Shown here piece by piece: positions 41,846 through 49,788 of a stretch of DNA of 56,708 nt. Each line of letters begins with the position of its first letter. Within the stretch, counting starts at the first letter, position 1. The stretch covers positions 1 to 56,708 of the forward strand of contig URBY01000003.1 of assembly GCA_900546245.1 (NCBI GenBank), read 5' to 3'. A model generated the notes under the pieces. That model had not been told where the DNA came from and made no database searches. It saw only the letters and a list, made by a program, of their open reading frames with translations. This DNA is from an uncultured Mycoplasmatota bacterium (GTDB taxonomy: Bacteria; Bacillota_I; Bacilli_A; RF39; UBA660). The position numbers and the translations under genes are program-made.

Positions 41846-41940
41846 AGTATTCCCCTCTCTCGAGGGGAATTTCAGGGGGTTTTGGTTACACTTTCACACA
41901 TATCCGTAAAAGTGTGTGTTACGTAACATATTGTTACGCT
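41846..41940 (-). ncRNA. Small RNA candidate overlapping the attachment core, downstream of recG
   Basis: Transcribed leftward from a strong promoter (41947-41975). The RNA would form CGTAAC-ATATT-GTTACG (41922-41938), a second stem built from ACACTTT/AAAGTGT (or CACACA/TGTGTG), a single-stranded AACCAAAACCCCCTGAA and a perfect 9-bp terminator stem ATTCCCCTC-GAGA-GAGGGGAAT (41849-41870). The T-run after it is weak. No ORF. The C-rich unpaired stretch recalls Firmicute sRNAs that pair with ribosome sites. The core TTCAGGGGG is the complement of CCCCCTGAA here. Confidence 0.55.
41871..41879 (+). repeat. Attachment core copy 4 (right end of array)
   Basis: TTCAGGGGG between the element 3 right end and the recG-side chromosome. 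Confidence 0.75.
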
Positions 41941-41946
41941 ATATTA

Positions 41947-41975
41947 ATAATAAAATATTTTAATTTAAAAGTCAA
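41947..41975 (-). promoter_or_regulatory. Promoter of the attachment-site small RNA
   Basis: Minus strand TTGACT (41970-41975), 17-base spacer, TATTAT (41947-41952), starting six bases after the recG stop codon. Confidence 0.65.
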
Positions 41976-41980
41976 TATCT

Positions 41981-43939
41981 TTAATCCATATTTATACTTT
42001 CTTTTAACATATTTTTTAAAACCTCATATTTATCAATACTATCTAATACTTTTTCAGAATCAGCTTTAGCTTTTATCAAAAGTTCATAATCTTTTTGAAT
42101 ATTTGCTAGTTTAAAACTCATATCACCACTTTGTTTTATACCAAATAAATCACCTGATCCTCTTAATTTTAAATCTTCTTCAGCAAGTGTAAATCCATCA
42201 CTTACATTTTCCATTATATTAAGTCTTTCAGTCTCTCTATTAGTCATTAAAACGCAGTATGATTGTTCACTATTTCTTCCTACTCTACCTCTTAATTGAT
42301 GAAGTGTTGCAAGTCCAAATTTATATGCATCAAATATAACTATCATAGTTGCATTTTTAACATCTACTCCAACTTCTATTACAGTAGTACTTATTAATAT
42401 ATCTATTTTTTTATTTACAAAGTCATCCATAACTTTATTTTTTTCTTTAGGAGAAAGTTTACCATGCATAACACCTATATTATAGTTTTTAAATGCTAAT
42501 TTAAACTTCTTTTCTAGTTTCTTAGTATCTTCCATTTCTTCTTCTGAATCTTCTATTAATGGAGATACTATATATATTTGATGACCTAAATCTAATTCTT
42601 GTTTTATTTTTACAAGTACTTTTTTTATATCACTATTATCAAATACTTTAGTTATTATCTTTTTTCTTCCACTAGGCATTGTATTTATTATAGATATGTC
42701 CATATCTCCATATATAGTAAGAGCATATGTTCTTGGTATTGGAGTTGCACTCATATAAAGTACATCGGGCATATTACCTTTATTTCTTAAGTTATTTCTC
42801 TGATTAACTCCAAATCTATGTTGTTCATCTGTTATTACTAATCCTAAATTATTATATTTTATATCATCTTCTATTATGGCATGCGTTCCTATTACCATAT
42901 TTATCTTACCTGATTTTAATCTATCATATATTTTATTTTTTTCACTTTTTTTAGTACTTCCTGTTAGAAGCGCAATTTCTATATTATATCCTTCTAATAG
43001 ATTTTTAAAATTTTCATAATGTTGATTAGCTAGTACTTCAGTTGGAACCATAAGTGCACTTTGATATCCACTTAAATATAACGCATACATACTTATTAAT
43101 GCTACTATTGTTTTACCTGAACCAACATCACCTTCTAATAATCTATTCATTCTTTTATTACTTTTTAAATCCTTAAATATATCATTTAATGCTTCTTTTT
43201 GATGAGTAGTTAATTCAAATGGTAATCCATTTATAAATTCATTAATTTTAACTATATCAATATCTTTTTCATAACCAATATTTAAATTATTATTTTTTCT
43301 TTTTAGTGCATTTATTTTCATCATAAATATAAATAGTTCTTCATATTTACATCTATTTATCGCATCTTTTAATCCTTTTTTTGGATTATGAATTATTCTA
43401 AGTGCTTCTTTTTTATCTATAAAATTATACTTATTTATTATTTCTTCTGGTATATAATCTATAATATTACATTCATTTAATGCTTCATTTATATATTTAT
43501 TTAATGACTTATTATTTATACCTTTTACTAAGTGATAAATAGGCTCTATTAATGTTCTATCTCCTAAATCAAATAACTTTATATCTGCTGCATTTATTGT
43601 ATTACTTTTAGTATCATATTTACCTATTACAGTTATATATTTTCCAATTAATAAATTAGGTTTTAAAAATGCTCTATTAAATATTACAACATTTACTAAA
43701 TTATTACTTGTATTAAACTTAAATGATAATCTATTCATATTTTTAAAGTAACTAATATTTGGAATAGTTTCTATAATTCCAGATACTACTACTTTTTCTT
43801 CATATAAGGAAGTTTGTTTTAATATTTCATATCTATATGGATAATCATTTATTAAATCATTAACATTATTTATTCCAAGTTTATTTAATGTACTTACTGT
43901 TTTAGGTCCAATACCTTTTATATTTGTTAACTCAGTCAA
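41981..43939 (-). CDS. recG: ATP-dependent DNA helicase RecG
   Basis: 652 residues, slightly short for RecG (about 680). The N-terminal helix-hairpin-helix-like start LTNIKGIGPKTVSTLNKLGI and wedge OB domain (about 60-145) precede the helicase core: LLEGDVGSGKTIVAL (Walker A), TDEQHRFG, YMSATPIPRT, GVMHGKLSPKEK, TTVIEVGVDV, LHQLRGRVGR, and the RecG tail DLKLRGSGDLFGIKQSG. It reverses stalled forks and branch-migrates Holliday junctions. It appears monocistronic, and the array of elements begins just downstream. Confidence 0.96.
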   Translation of the reverse strand: MTELTNIKGIGPKTVSTLNKLGINNVNDLINDYPYRYEILKQTSLYEEKVVVSGIIETIPNISYFKNMNRLSFKFNTSNNLVNVVIFNRAFLKPNLLIGKYITVIGKYDTKSNTINAADIKLFDLGDRTLIEPIYHLVKGINNKSLNKYINEALNECNIIDYIPEEIINKYNFIDKKEALRIIHNPKKGLKDAINRCKYEELFIFMMKINALKRKNNNLNIGYEKDIDIVKINEFINGLPFELTTHQKEALNDIFKDLKSNKRMNRLLEGDVGSGKTIVALISMYALYLSGYQSALMVPTEVLANQHYENFKNLLEGYNIEIALLTGSTKKSEKNKIYDRLKSGKINMVIGTHAIIEDDIKYNNLGLVITDEQHRFGVNQRNNLRNKGNMPDVLYMSATPIPRTYALTIYGDMDISIINTMPSGRKKIITKVFDNSDIKKVLVKIKQELDLGHQIYIVSPLIEDSEEEMEDTKKLEKKFKLAFKNYNIGVMHGKLSPKEKNKVMDDFVNKKIDILISTTVIEVGVDVKNATMIVIFDAYKFGLATLHQLRGRVGRNSEQSYCVLMTNRETERLNIMENVSDGFTLAEEDLKLRGSGDLFGIKQSGDMSFKLANIQKDYELLIKAKADSEKVLDSIDKYEVLKNMLKESINMD

Positions 43940-43988
43940 AACTATTCACATCCTTTAAAAATATTATAACATATTTTTTAAAAAGTAC

Positions 43989-44017
43989 TTGACAAATTAC
44001 CCATTTGTAAGTAATAT
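43989..44017 (+). promoter_or_regulatory. Promoter of small RNA B
   Basis: Plus strand TTGACA (43989-43994), 17-base spacer, TAATAT (44012-44017), divergent from recG by about 50 bases. Confidence 0.7.
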
Positions 44018-44023
44018 ATATGC

Positions 44024-44125
44024 TACCAATTCCCAAATGGCGAATTGGTGCTAGTATCACACTAGCCAACCCCTTTTTATTCTTTTTTATAGAGCTGCCC
44101 TTCAGGGGGGACGGCTCTTTTTTTG
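44024..44125 (+). ncRNA. Small RNA candidate B
   Basis: About 100 bases with no ORF between a consensus promoter and a strong terminator. Stems: CCAATTC...GAATTGG (about 44025-44047), GCTAGT-ATCAC-ACTAGC (44050-44066), then unpaired CAACCCCTTTTTA, then the terminator AGAGCTG-CCC-TTCA-GGG...CGGCTCT (44091-44118) followed by seven T. The unpaired CCCC stretch resembles sRNAs such as RoxS that pair with ribosome sites. Its UUCAGGGGGG loop region is complementary to CCCCCUGAA of the RNA at 41846-41940. No known family is recognised. Confidence 0.6.
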
Positions 44126-44138
44126 ACTTAAAATATGA

Positions 44139-44170
44139 AAAAAGTGTAGTTATTATTTTTTAACTACACT
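44139..44170. terminator. Bidirectional terminator at the end of the DUF1653 gene
   Basis: AGTGTAGTTA and TAACTACACT pair around an AT loop with A-runs and T-runs on both flanks; it overlaps the DUF1653 stop codon. Confidence 0.75.
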
Positions 44171-44401
44171 TTTTATTTCTTGTAATTCAAATCTATATTT
44201 TTGTTTTACATCTGGATATTTATCATGATCTACTTCACTTAAAAACATATCAAGTGGTCTAATCCATAAACTACAATCGTCATATAATCTTCTATATACA
44301 ACATATTTTTCTTGTGTTTCAGAATGATTTGCTATATCTATAACTAAATAATAGTCTCCTTTAAAATGTTTATATATCCCATTTATTTTTATTTCTCTCA
44401 T
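44153..44401 (-). CDS. DUF1653 family protein
   Basis: 82 residues matching DUF1653: GIYKHFKGDYYLVIDIANHSET, EKYVVYRRLYDDCSLWIRPLDMF and a terminal KYRFELQEI. It is a small cytosolic SH3-like beta protein of unknown function. It follows the pyruvate:ferredoxin oxidoreductase gene by 11 bases on the same strand, so it is probably in the same operon. Confidence 0.88.
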   Translation of the reverse strand: MREIKINGIYKHFKGDYYLVIDIANHSETQEKYVVYRRLYDDCSLWIRPLDMFLSEVDHDKYPDVKQKYRFELQEIKSVVKK

Positions 44402-44412
44402 TTTTACCCCTT

Positions 44413-47400
44413 TTAATTGCTTAAATTTTTATAATATTCAAATCTTTTAATTGCTTCTTTTTTATTTTCTGTTAATAATTCTTTAGCAAGTTTTGGACTA
44501 ACAGTTTTAATCATTGTATATCTATTTTCTCCATCTAAGAAGTTATCATATAAATCAAAATCTGGTGATTTAAAATCTAATGTAAATTCTTCTTTTTCTC
44601 CATCATATCTAAATATTGAGAAATAACCTGATTTTACTGCTAATCTTTCTTCTTCAATAGAATTACCCATTCCTTTTTTAATACCATGATTAATACAAGG
44701 TGAATAAGCAATTACTAGTGATGGGCCTTTATGACTTCCAGCATCCCTTAATGCTTTTATTGCTTGATTCATATTTGCTCCTAAACTTATTTGAGCAACA
44801 TATACATTAGGATATCCCATCATCATTCTTGCTAAATCTTTTTTAGATGTTTTTTTACCATCATTAGCAAATTTAGCAACTGCACCTTTTTCAGTTGATT
44901 TACTTGCTTGACCACCAGTATTCGAATATACTTCTGTATCAAGTACTAATATATTTACATCTTCTCCTGATGCCATAATATGGTCTATTCCACCAAATCC
45001 TATATCATAACTCCAACCATCTCCACCTACTATCCAAACATCTTTTGACATAATATATCCTTTTAATGGTTCAAGTTCTTTTACTTCATCATAGTTAATA
45101 TTTTCCATTATTTCTTTAGTAATATTATAATTGTCTTTATTTACTAACCATTTATTAAACATTTCTATATTTTTTATTCCAAGTCTACCTTTTAATCTTT
45201 CCTTCATTATATTAGTAATCTTTTCTTTAGCAAGATCCATAGTTATTCTCATACCTAATCCATATTCTGCATTATCTTCAAATAGTGAATTTGACCAAGA
45301 CACATTGTATGGATTTGTTGGAAGACTTCCACCGTATATTGATGAACATCCAGTTGCATTTGCGATTATAAGTCCATCTTTATATATTTGTGTTAATAAT
45401 TTTAAGTAAGGTGTTTCACCGCATCCTGCACATGCTCCTGAATATTTAAATAATGGTTCATTAAATGCTACTCCTTTTATAGTAGATTCTAAATATAATT
45501 TTTTATTAGTTATATTTTTTATTTCATTATTTATTCTTTCTACTTCTTTATGGTCTGTCATAATTAATGCTTTTGCACCAAGTTTACCAGGACATGTATT
45601 TGCACATAAACCACATCCTGTACAATTTTCATAACTAATTTCAAGTGCATATTTATATTCATCATTACCCATACATGGTATAACCACTACATTTTTATTT
45701 TTCTTAATTTCATCTTCTGTCATTAATTTTGGTCTTATTACTCCATGTGGACAAACTATAGAACATTGATTACACTCTATACAATTTTCTTTTACCCATC
45801 TTGGTAAAACTTGCGCTATATTTCTTTTTTCTAAATTTGATGTATTAACAGGAAATACTCCACTTTCGTGTTTTTCAAAATCTTTTACTGTTAAATCATT
45901 ACCTTTTAAATGAATAATATTATCTATAATTCCAGTATATTTTTCTTCTGAATAACTTAGATTTTTCCAAAGTTCATCTACTTCTACTTTAACAATTTTA
46001 TTTTCTATATCTTTTATAGCATTAATATTATTATTTACTATTTCATCACCTTTTTTAGAAAAATGAAGTTTAATACTTTCTTTTTGATTATTTGTAAATT
46101 CAGCATGTGGAAGTACTTTAGTTATATATACAATAGCATTTTCCATTATCATACTTATTTTATTTGGAATATTATTTTCTTTAGCAATCTTATATGCATC
46201 AATTATATAAAATTTAACATTCTTTTTTGAAAGTTCATATTTTATTTTATTTGATAAAGTATTTTTTATTTCTTGTTCAGTTTTATCTGTTACTAATATG
46301 AATATACCATTTTTTCTTATTTTAGATAACATATCATACTTTTCTAAATATACATCTTTAGTACATACTACAATATGTGGATTTGTTATATAATATGGCA
46401 TATTTATTTTTTCTTTTCCTATTCTTAAGTGTGATACAGTAATTCCACCACTCTTTTTAGAATCATATTCAAAATATCCTTGTACAAAAGCTTCAGTTTC
46501 TGTTCCAACTGTTTTAATAATATCTTTAGATGCTGAAATCATACCATCTGAACCATATCCATATATAAGCATTTCAATATTTTTCTTATCGCTTTTTATT
46601 TTACATGGTTTTAAACTTTTACCTGTAACATCATCTACTATTCCTATTGTAAATGAGTTAATAGGTTCATTACTATCTAAATTTTTAAATACTGCATATA
46701 GATCTTCTAAATTAGTATCTTTACTAGATATTCCATATCTTCCACCTATTATAAATGGTTTATTTTTTACATCATTAAATATATTTACTACATCTTCATA
46801 TAGTGGTTCACCAACTGCTCCTGCTTCTTTTGCTCTATCTAATACCGCTATTTTACGTACCTTTTTAGGTAATACTTCTAAGAAATATTTTTTAGAGAAT
46901 GGTCTAAATAAATGAACTATTAATACACCTACTTTTTCTCCCTTAGCATTAAGTACATCTACAAGTTCTTTTAATGCATCACAAACAGAACCCATCGCAA
47001 CTATTACTTTTTCTGCATTTTCATCACCATAATAATTGAATGGTTTATAATCTGTTTTAAATTTTTTATTTATTTTTTCCATGCATTCATTTACTACATC
47101 AGGCATCTTATCATAATATTTATTTCTTGCTTCTAAATTTTGAAAATATACATCATCATTTTGTGTTGTACCTTTTATTTGTTTTTTTGATATCATACTT
47201 TCTTTTCTAAAGTTATCTATTGTTTTAAATGGTACAAGACCTTTTATCTCAGACATATCTGGAACATATACTTTATTTAGTTCATGACTTGTTCTAAAAC
47301 CATCAAAAAAATTAACAAAAGGTAGTTTTCCTTTTAGTGTACTTAAGTAAGATGCAAGTGTCATATATATTGTATCTTCTACAGAAGAAGACGCTAAAAA

Positions 47401-47814
47401 GCAAAATCCTGTACTTCTTGATGCATATATATCAGAATGATCTCCAAATATACTTAAAGCATGTGTTGCGACAGTTCTTGATGCTACATTTATTACACAA
47501 GGAAGCATTTCGCCGGCTATTTTATACATTGAAGGTATCATTAAAAGAAGTCCTTGACTTGCAGTATATGTACTAGCAAGTGAACCTGTTTGAAGAGAAC
47601 CATGTACAAGCGCTATTGCCCCTGCTTCGCTTTGCATTTCTATTAATTTAACTCTATTATTAAATAGATTAAGTCTTCCTTCAGTGCTCCATTTATCTAT
47701 ATATTCACTCATTGGTGATGCAGGTGTTATTGGATATATACCCGCTATTTCAGTAAACATATAAGATATATGTGCACATGCTTCATTACCATCTATTACT
47801 TTATATTTTCCCAT
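44413..47814 (-). CDS. nifJ: Pyruvate:ferredoxin (flavodoxin) oxidoreductase
   Basis: A 1133-residue single-chain enzyme that converts pyruvate and CoA to acetyl-CoA, CO2 and reduced ferredoxin or flavodoxin, the key pyruvate step in anaerobes. Domains: the pyrimidine-binding N-terminus (GNEACAHISYMFTEIAGIYPITPASPM), the gamma-like domain, two 4Fe-4S clusters in CIECNQCSIVCPHG and CTGCGLCANTCPGK (about 680-760), a proximal cluster with CAGCGE and C-GCSS, and the thiamine diphosphate domain GDGWSYDIGFGG...SNTGGQASKS (about 960-1000). Length is near normal (about 1170). It indicates a strictly anaerobic fermentative metabolism. Confidence 0.96.
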   Translation of the reverse strand: MGKYKVIDGNEACAHISYMFTEIAGIYPITPASPMSEYIDKWSTEGRLNLFNNRVKLIEMQSEAGAIALVHGSLQTGSLASTYTASQGLLLMIPSMYKIAGEMLPCVINVASRTVATHALSIFGDHSDIYASRSTGFCFLASSSVEDTIYMTLASYLSTLKGKLPFVNFFDGFRTSHELNKVYVPDMSEIKGLVPFKTIDNFRKESMISKKQIKGTTQNDDVYFQNLEARNKYYDKMPDVVNECMEKINKKFKTDYKPFNYYGDENAEKVIVAMGSVCDALKELVDVLNAKGEKVGVLIVHLFRPFSKKYFLEVLPKKVRKIAVLDRAKEAGAVGEPLYEDVVNIFNDVKNKPFIIGGRYGISSKDTNLEDLYAVFKNLDSNEPINSFTIGIVDDVTGKSLKPCKIKSDKKNIEMLIYGYGSDGMISASKDIIKTVGTETEAFVQGYFEYDSKKSGGITVSHLRIGKEKINMPYYITNPHIVVCTKDVYLEKYDMLSKIRKNGIFILVTDKTEQEIKNTLSNKIKYELSKKNVKFYIIDAYKIAKENNIPNKISMIMENAIVYITKVLPHAEFTNNQKESIKLHFSKKGDEIVNNNINAIKDIENKIVKVEVDELWKNLSYSEEKYTGIIDNIIHLKGNDLTVKDFEKHESGVFPVNTSNLEKRNIAQVLPRWVKENCIECNQCSIVCPHGVIRPKLMTEDEIKKNKNVVVIPCMGNDEYKYALEISYENCTGCGLCANTCPGKLGAKALIMTDHKEVERINNEIKNITNKKLYLESTIKGVAFNEPLFKYSGACAGCGETPYLKLLTQIYKDGLIIANATGCSSIYGGSLPTNPYNVSWSNSLFEDNAEYGLGMRITMDLAKEKITNIMKERLKGRLGIKNIEMFNKWLVNKDNYNITKEIMENINYDEVKELEPLKGYIMSKDVWIVGGDGWSYDIGFGGIDHIMASGEDVNILVLDTEVYSNTGGQASKSTEKGAVAKFANDGKKTSKKDLARMMMGYPNVYVAQISLGANMNQAIKALRDAGSHKGPSLVIAYSPCINHGIKKGMGNSIEEERLAVKSGYFSIFRYDGEKEEFTLDFKSPDFDLYDNFLDGENRYTMIKTVSPKLAKELLTENKKEAIKRFEYYKNLSN

Positions 47815-47864
47815 GTTATCACTATCCTTCTAAATAATTATAACATTAAAATATATTATTTAAA

Positions 47865-47909
47865 ATAAAAAAAAGACTAATATCTTTAAAAAGAACTGAT
47901 ATTAATCTT
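47865..47909 (-). terminator. Terminator of the rpsP-khpA operon
   Basis: Minus strand AAGATTAATATC ... GATATTAGTCTT followed by TTTTTTTTA, overlapping the khpA stop codon. Confidence 0.75.
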
Positions 47910-48128
47910 TACTCTTTTATTATCTTTTAAATAAGAACTTGCTTGAACTACAGTTCTAATAGAATTAGCAATCTTTCCTTCTCTTCCTATTACAGAACCC
48001 ATATCTTCCTCTTTAACAACTACTTCTATAATTATTTCATCATCATTAGAAAATTCTTTTACTGAAATAGAATCTGGATCACTAACAAGACTTTTAACAA
48101 TCATTTCTGTTAATTCTACTAAAGTCAT
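47886..48128 (-). CDS. khpA: KH-domain RNA-binding protein
   Basis: An 80-residue single KH-domain protein: IIIEVVVKEEDMGSVIGREGKIANSIRTVVQAS with the RNA-binding GREG loop (residues about 48-51). KhpA with KhpB binds many RNAs and influences cell size and division in Firmicutes. The rpsP-khpA order is conserved in the phylum, here separated by two bases from rpsP. Confidence 0.93.
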   Translation of the reverse strand: MTLVELTEMIVKSLVSDPDSISVKEFSNDDEIIIEVVVKEEDMGSVIGREGKIANSIRTVVQASSYLKDNKRVKINISSF

Positions 48129-48130
48129 TA

Positions 48131-48397
48131 TTATTTACCGCTCTTTTCTTCATGGAATTTAGTCATAATTCCTGCTTTAGATAATACATTTTTAGCTGTA
48201 TCAGTTGCGATAGCACCATTTCTTAACCATTTTAAAGCATCTTCTTCTTTAATTTTGATTTCACCATCAATTGGATTATAGTAACCAATTTCATCGATTG
48301 TTTTACCATCTCTTGGGCTTCTTGAATCAGCGATTACAACTCTGTAGAATGGTCTTTTTTTAGCTCCCATTCTTTTTAATCTAATCTTAACTGCCAT
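48131..48397 (-). CDS. rpsP: Ribosomal protein bS16
   Basis: 88 residues from MAVKIRLKRMGAKKRPFYRVVIADSRSPRDG, the canonical bS16 start, through EIGYYNPI and ALKWLRNGA. The ATG at 48397 is preceded by AAGGAGG; the longer frame to 48418 includes that ribosome site and is rejected. ffh, its common upstream partner, is not present here. Confidence 0.97.
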   Translation of the reverse strand: MAVKIRLKRMGAKKRPFYRVVIADSRSPRDGKTIDEIGYYNPIDGEIKIKEEDALKWLRNGAIATDTAKNVLSKAGIMTKFHEEKSGK

Positions 48398-48439
48398 ATT
48401 TAACTCCTCCTTTTCCACTCACTGTAAGTCAATTATACT

Positions 48440-48481
48440 AAAAAAAAGAAGTAGTGTCAACTATTTTTGTTGACAACTACT
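48440..48481 (-). terminator. Terminator of cotE
   Basis: Minus strand AGTAGTTGTCAAC ... GTTGACACTACT followed by TCTTTTTTTT, overlapping the last codons of cotE. Confidence 0.8.
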
Positions 48482-49007
48482 CTAAAAAATCCTCATTTAC
48501 TTCATTATCTATTTCTTCTAGTGTTTCATCAGTTACATTATCATCAAATACTTCCCATTTATCTTCATCATCTTCAACCATTATTTTAACTTTTGTATCA
48601 CCAACAACTTCTATACCAAGTTCCTTTTCTATATCAAAATCTATAGTATTACCATTTATTTGTACATTACCGCAACTTGGTTGTTTAAGTACTCTAACAA
48701 TAATTTCTGAATCATTAAAGTCTACATCAAGTTTTGTCTTAACATTAATAAGCTCATTATATTTAATTGTTTCATTAATAACATTTGTTTTTGTATCGTT
48801 ATCATATGAATACCATATATTTATATCAAATGAACCATCAACTACTACATCATCACCTTGTACATATCCTTTAAATTTATGATTAATTATCCAGCACCCT
48901 AATATTGTACTTGGAACAACTTCACTTTTAACACTATACTTATTTTTGAAATATTTTTTACCTTTACCTATTACTGCCTTAGTTATAATTTCTTTATAAT
49001 TAGACAT
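48477..49007 (-). CDS. cotE: CotE-like outer spore coat morphogenetic protein
   Basis: 176 residues from MSNYKEIITKAVIGKGKK, with GGAG upstream (a GTG three codons earlier is inside the site). It matches CotE throughout: EVVPSTILGCWIINHKF, SFDINIWYSYDNDTKTNV, IVRVLKQPSCGNV, VVGDTKVKIMV and a very acidic tail (about 145-176). In Bacillus CotE directs assembly of the outer spore coat in the mother cell. Its presence implies a spore-forming ancestor or organism. It is monocistronic, between two terminators. Confidence 0.88.
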   Translation of the reverse strand: MSNYKEIITKAVIGKGKKYFKNKYSVKSEVVPSTILGCWIINHKFKGYVQGDDVVVDGSFDINIWYSYDNDTKTNVINETIKYNELINVKTKLDVDFNDSEIIVRVLKQPSCGNVQINGNTIDFDIEKELGIEVVGDTKVKIMVEDDEDKWEVFDDNVTDETLEEIDNEVNEDFLE

Positions 49008-49040
49008 TCTTATCACTCCTCTACTTTAATTTATGATAAA

Positions 49041-49076
49041 AAATAAAAAAAGTGCCTATAAAATGCACTTTTTTTA
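49041..49076. terminator. Bidirectional terminator
   Basis: AAGTGC ... TGCACTT (core AGTGC 49051-49055, GCACT 49065-49069) flanked by runs of A and T, after the 231-residue gene on the minus strand. Confidence 0.75.
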
Positions 49077-49769
49077 AAAAGGTAATTTAATTACATTATT
49101 GTTGTTTATGTCATAATTAGTTATCTCAACATAATATTTTATATTATTTGCTTTATCATTACTTAAATTATCAATAACATAATCAATTTTATAAACAAAC
49201 GATTTTGACTTATCTACATATATTTTAACATCTACATTTCCAGGTAAATCTTTTTCACTCATAATATTTTTTTCATAAATAAGATTATATGCGTCACTCT
49301 TTTTCATTAAAACTGTATATTTTTTGTAACTGATACCATTTATAACCTCACTATCAGCTTTTTTAATCTTTATAATAGAGTTCTTTAATTTGTTATAATC
49401 AAGTTTAAAGTCTTCTTTATTTGAACATGAAACTTTATACTCATCACCATCTTTAGAATAACATTCTGTTTTATTATTCTTTGTAACTAAATATTTATTA
49501 ATACTGCTTGTAAGTTCTTCATCATCATATTTATTTATAATGATATTTTTTATTCCACTAGTTCTAGCAATACTATATTCCATTTTAGATTTCGATGTAA
49601 CGCTTTCAATATTAAGAATATAACTACTAGAATAATTTATTTTACTAGAATATTTATTTGTATTATTTAAGTAACTATTTAAAGATATTTTCTTCCCTAT
49701 AAAAAATATTCCTATAAATATAAATAAAAGTACTACTGTTACTACTACAATTTTAATTTTTTCTTTCAT
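49074..49769 (-). CDS. Membrane-anchored hypothetical protein
   Basis: 231 residues: a transmembrane anchor at about 7-25 followed by an extracellular beta-rich domain of about 200 residues with a C-x-S-K-D...C pair (ECYSKDGDEYKVSCSN), probably a disulfide. The layout resembles LolA/LppX-like lipoprotein-fold or regulator-associated outer domains, but I do not assign it. It follows frr by 19 bases and is likely in the same transcript. Confidence 0.6.
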   Translation of the reverse strand: MKEKIKIVVVTVVLLFIFIGIFFIGKKISLNSYLNNTNKYSSKINYSSSYILNIESVTSKSKMEYSIARTSGIKNIIINKYDDEELTSSINKYLVTKNNKTECYSKDGDEYKVSCSNKEDFKLDYNKLKNSIIKIKKADSEVINGISYKKYTVLMKKSDAYNLIYEKNIMSEKDLPGNVDVKIYVDKSKSFVYKIDYVIDNLSNDKANNIKYYVEITNYDINNNNVIKLPF

Positions 49770-49788
49770 AAATTCTCCTAAAGAAGAA

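Larger units (their letters stand above)
33227..41879. mobile_element. Element 3: mobilisable integrative element with ABC-F and HEPN cargo
   Basis: Flanked by cores at 33227 and 41871. GTATCTA-type repeats occur near both ends (33351-33373; 41766-41808). The backbone is syntenic with element 2: XRE repressor, small HTH genes, RecA-fold ATPase, oriT, MobV relaxase, tyrosine integrase. Cargo (DUF3644, kinase, ABC-F) lies on the minus strand at the left. Confidence 0.78.

Noticed and set aside
11950..41879. CRISPR array formed by the TTCAGGGGG copies or GTATCTA repeats
   Set aside because: Copies are kilobases apart with genes between them, no regular spacers and no cas genes.
44091..44118. 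Fifth TTCAGGGGG copy as the border of a fourth element
   Set aside because: It lies inside a terminator between core genes (recG and DUF1653), with no integrase, arm repeats or foreign genes nearby; kept only as part of small RNA B.
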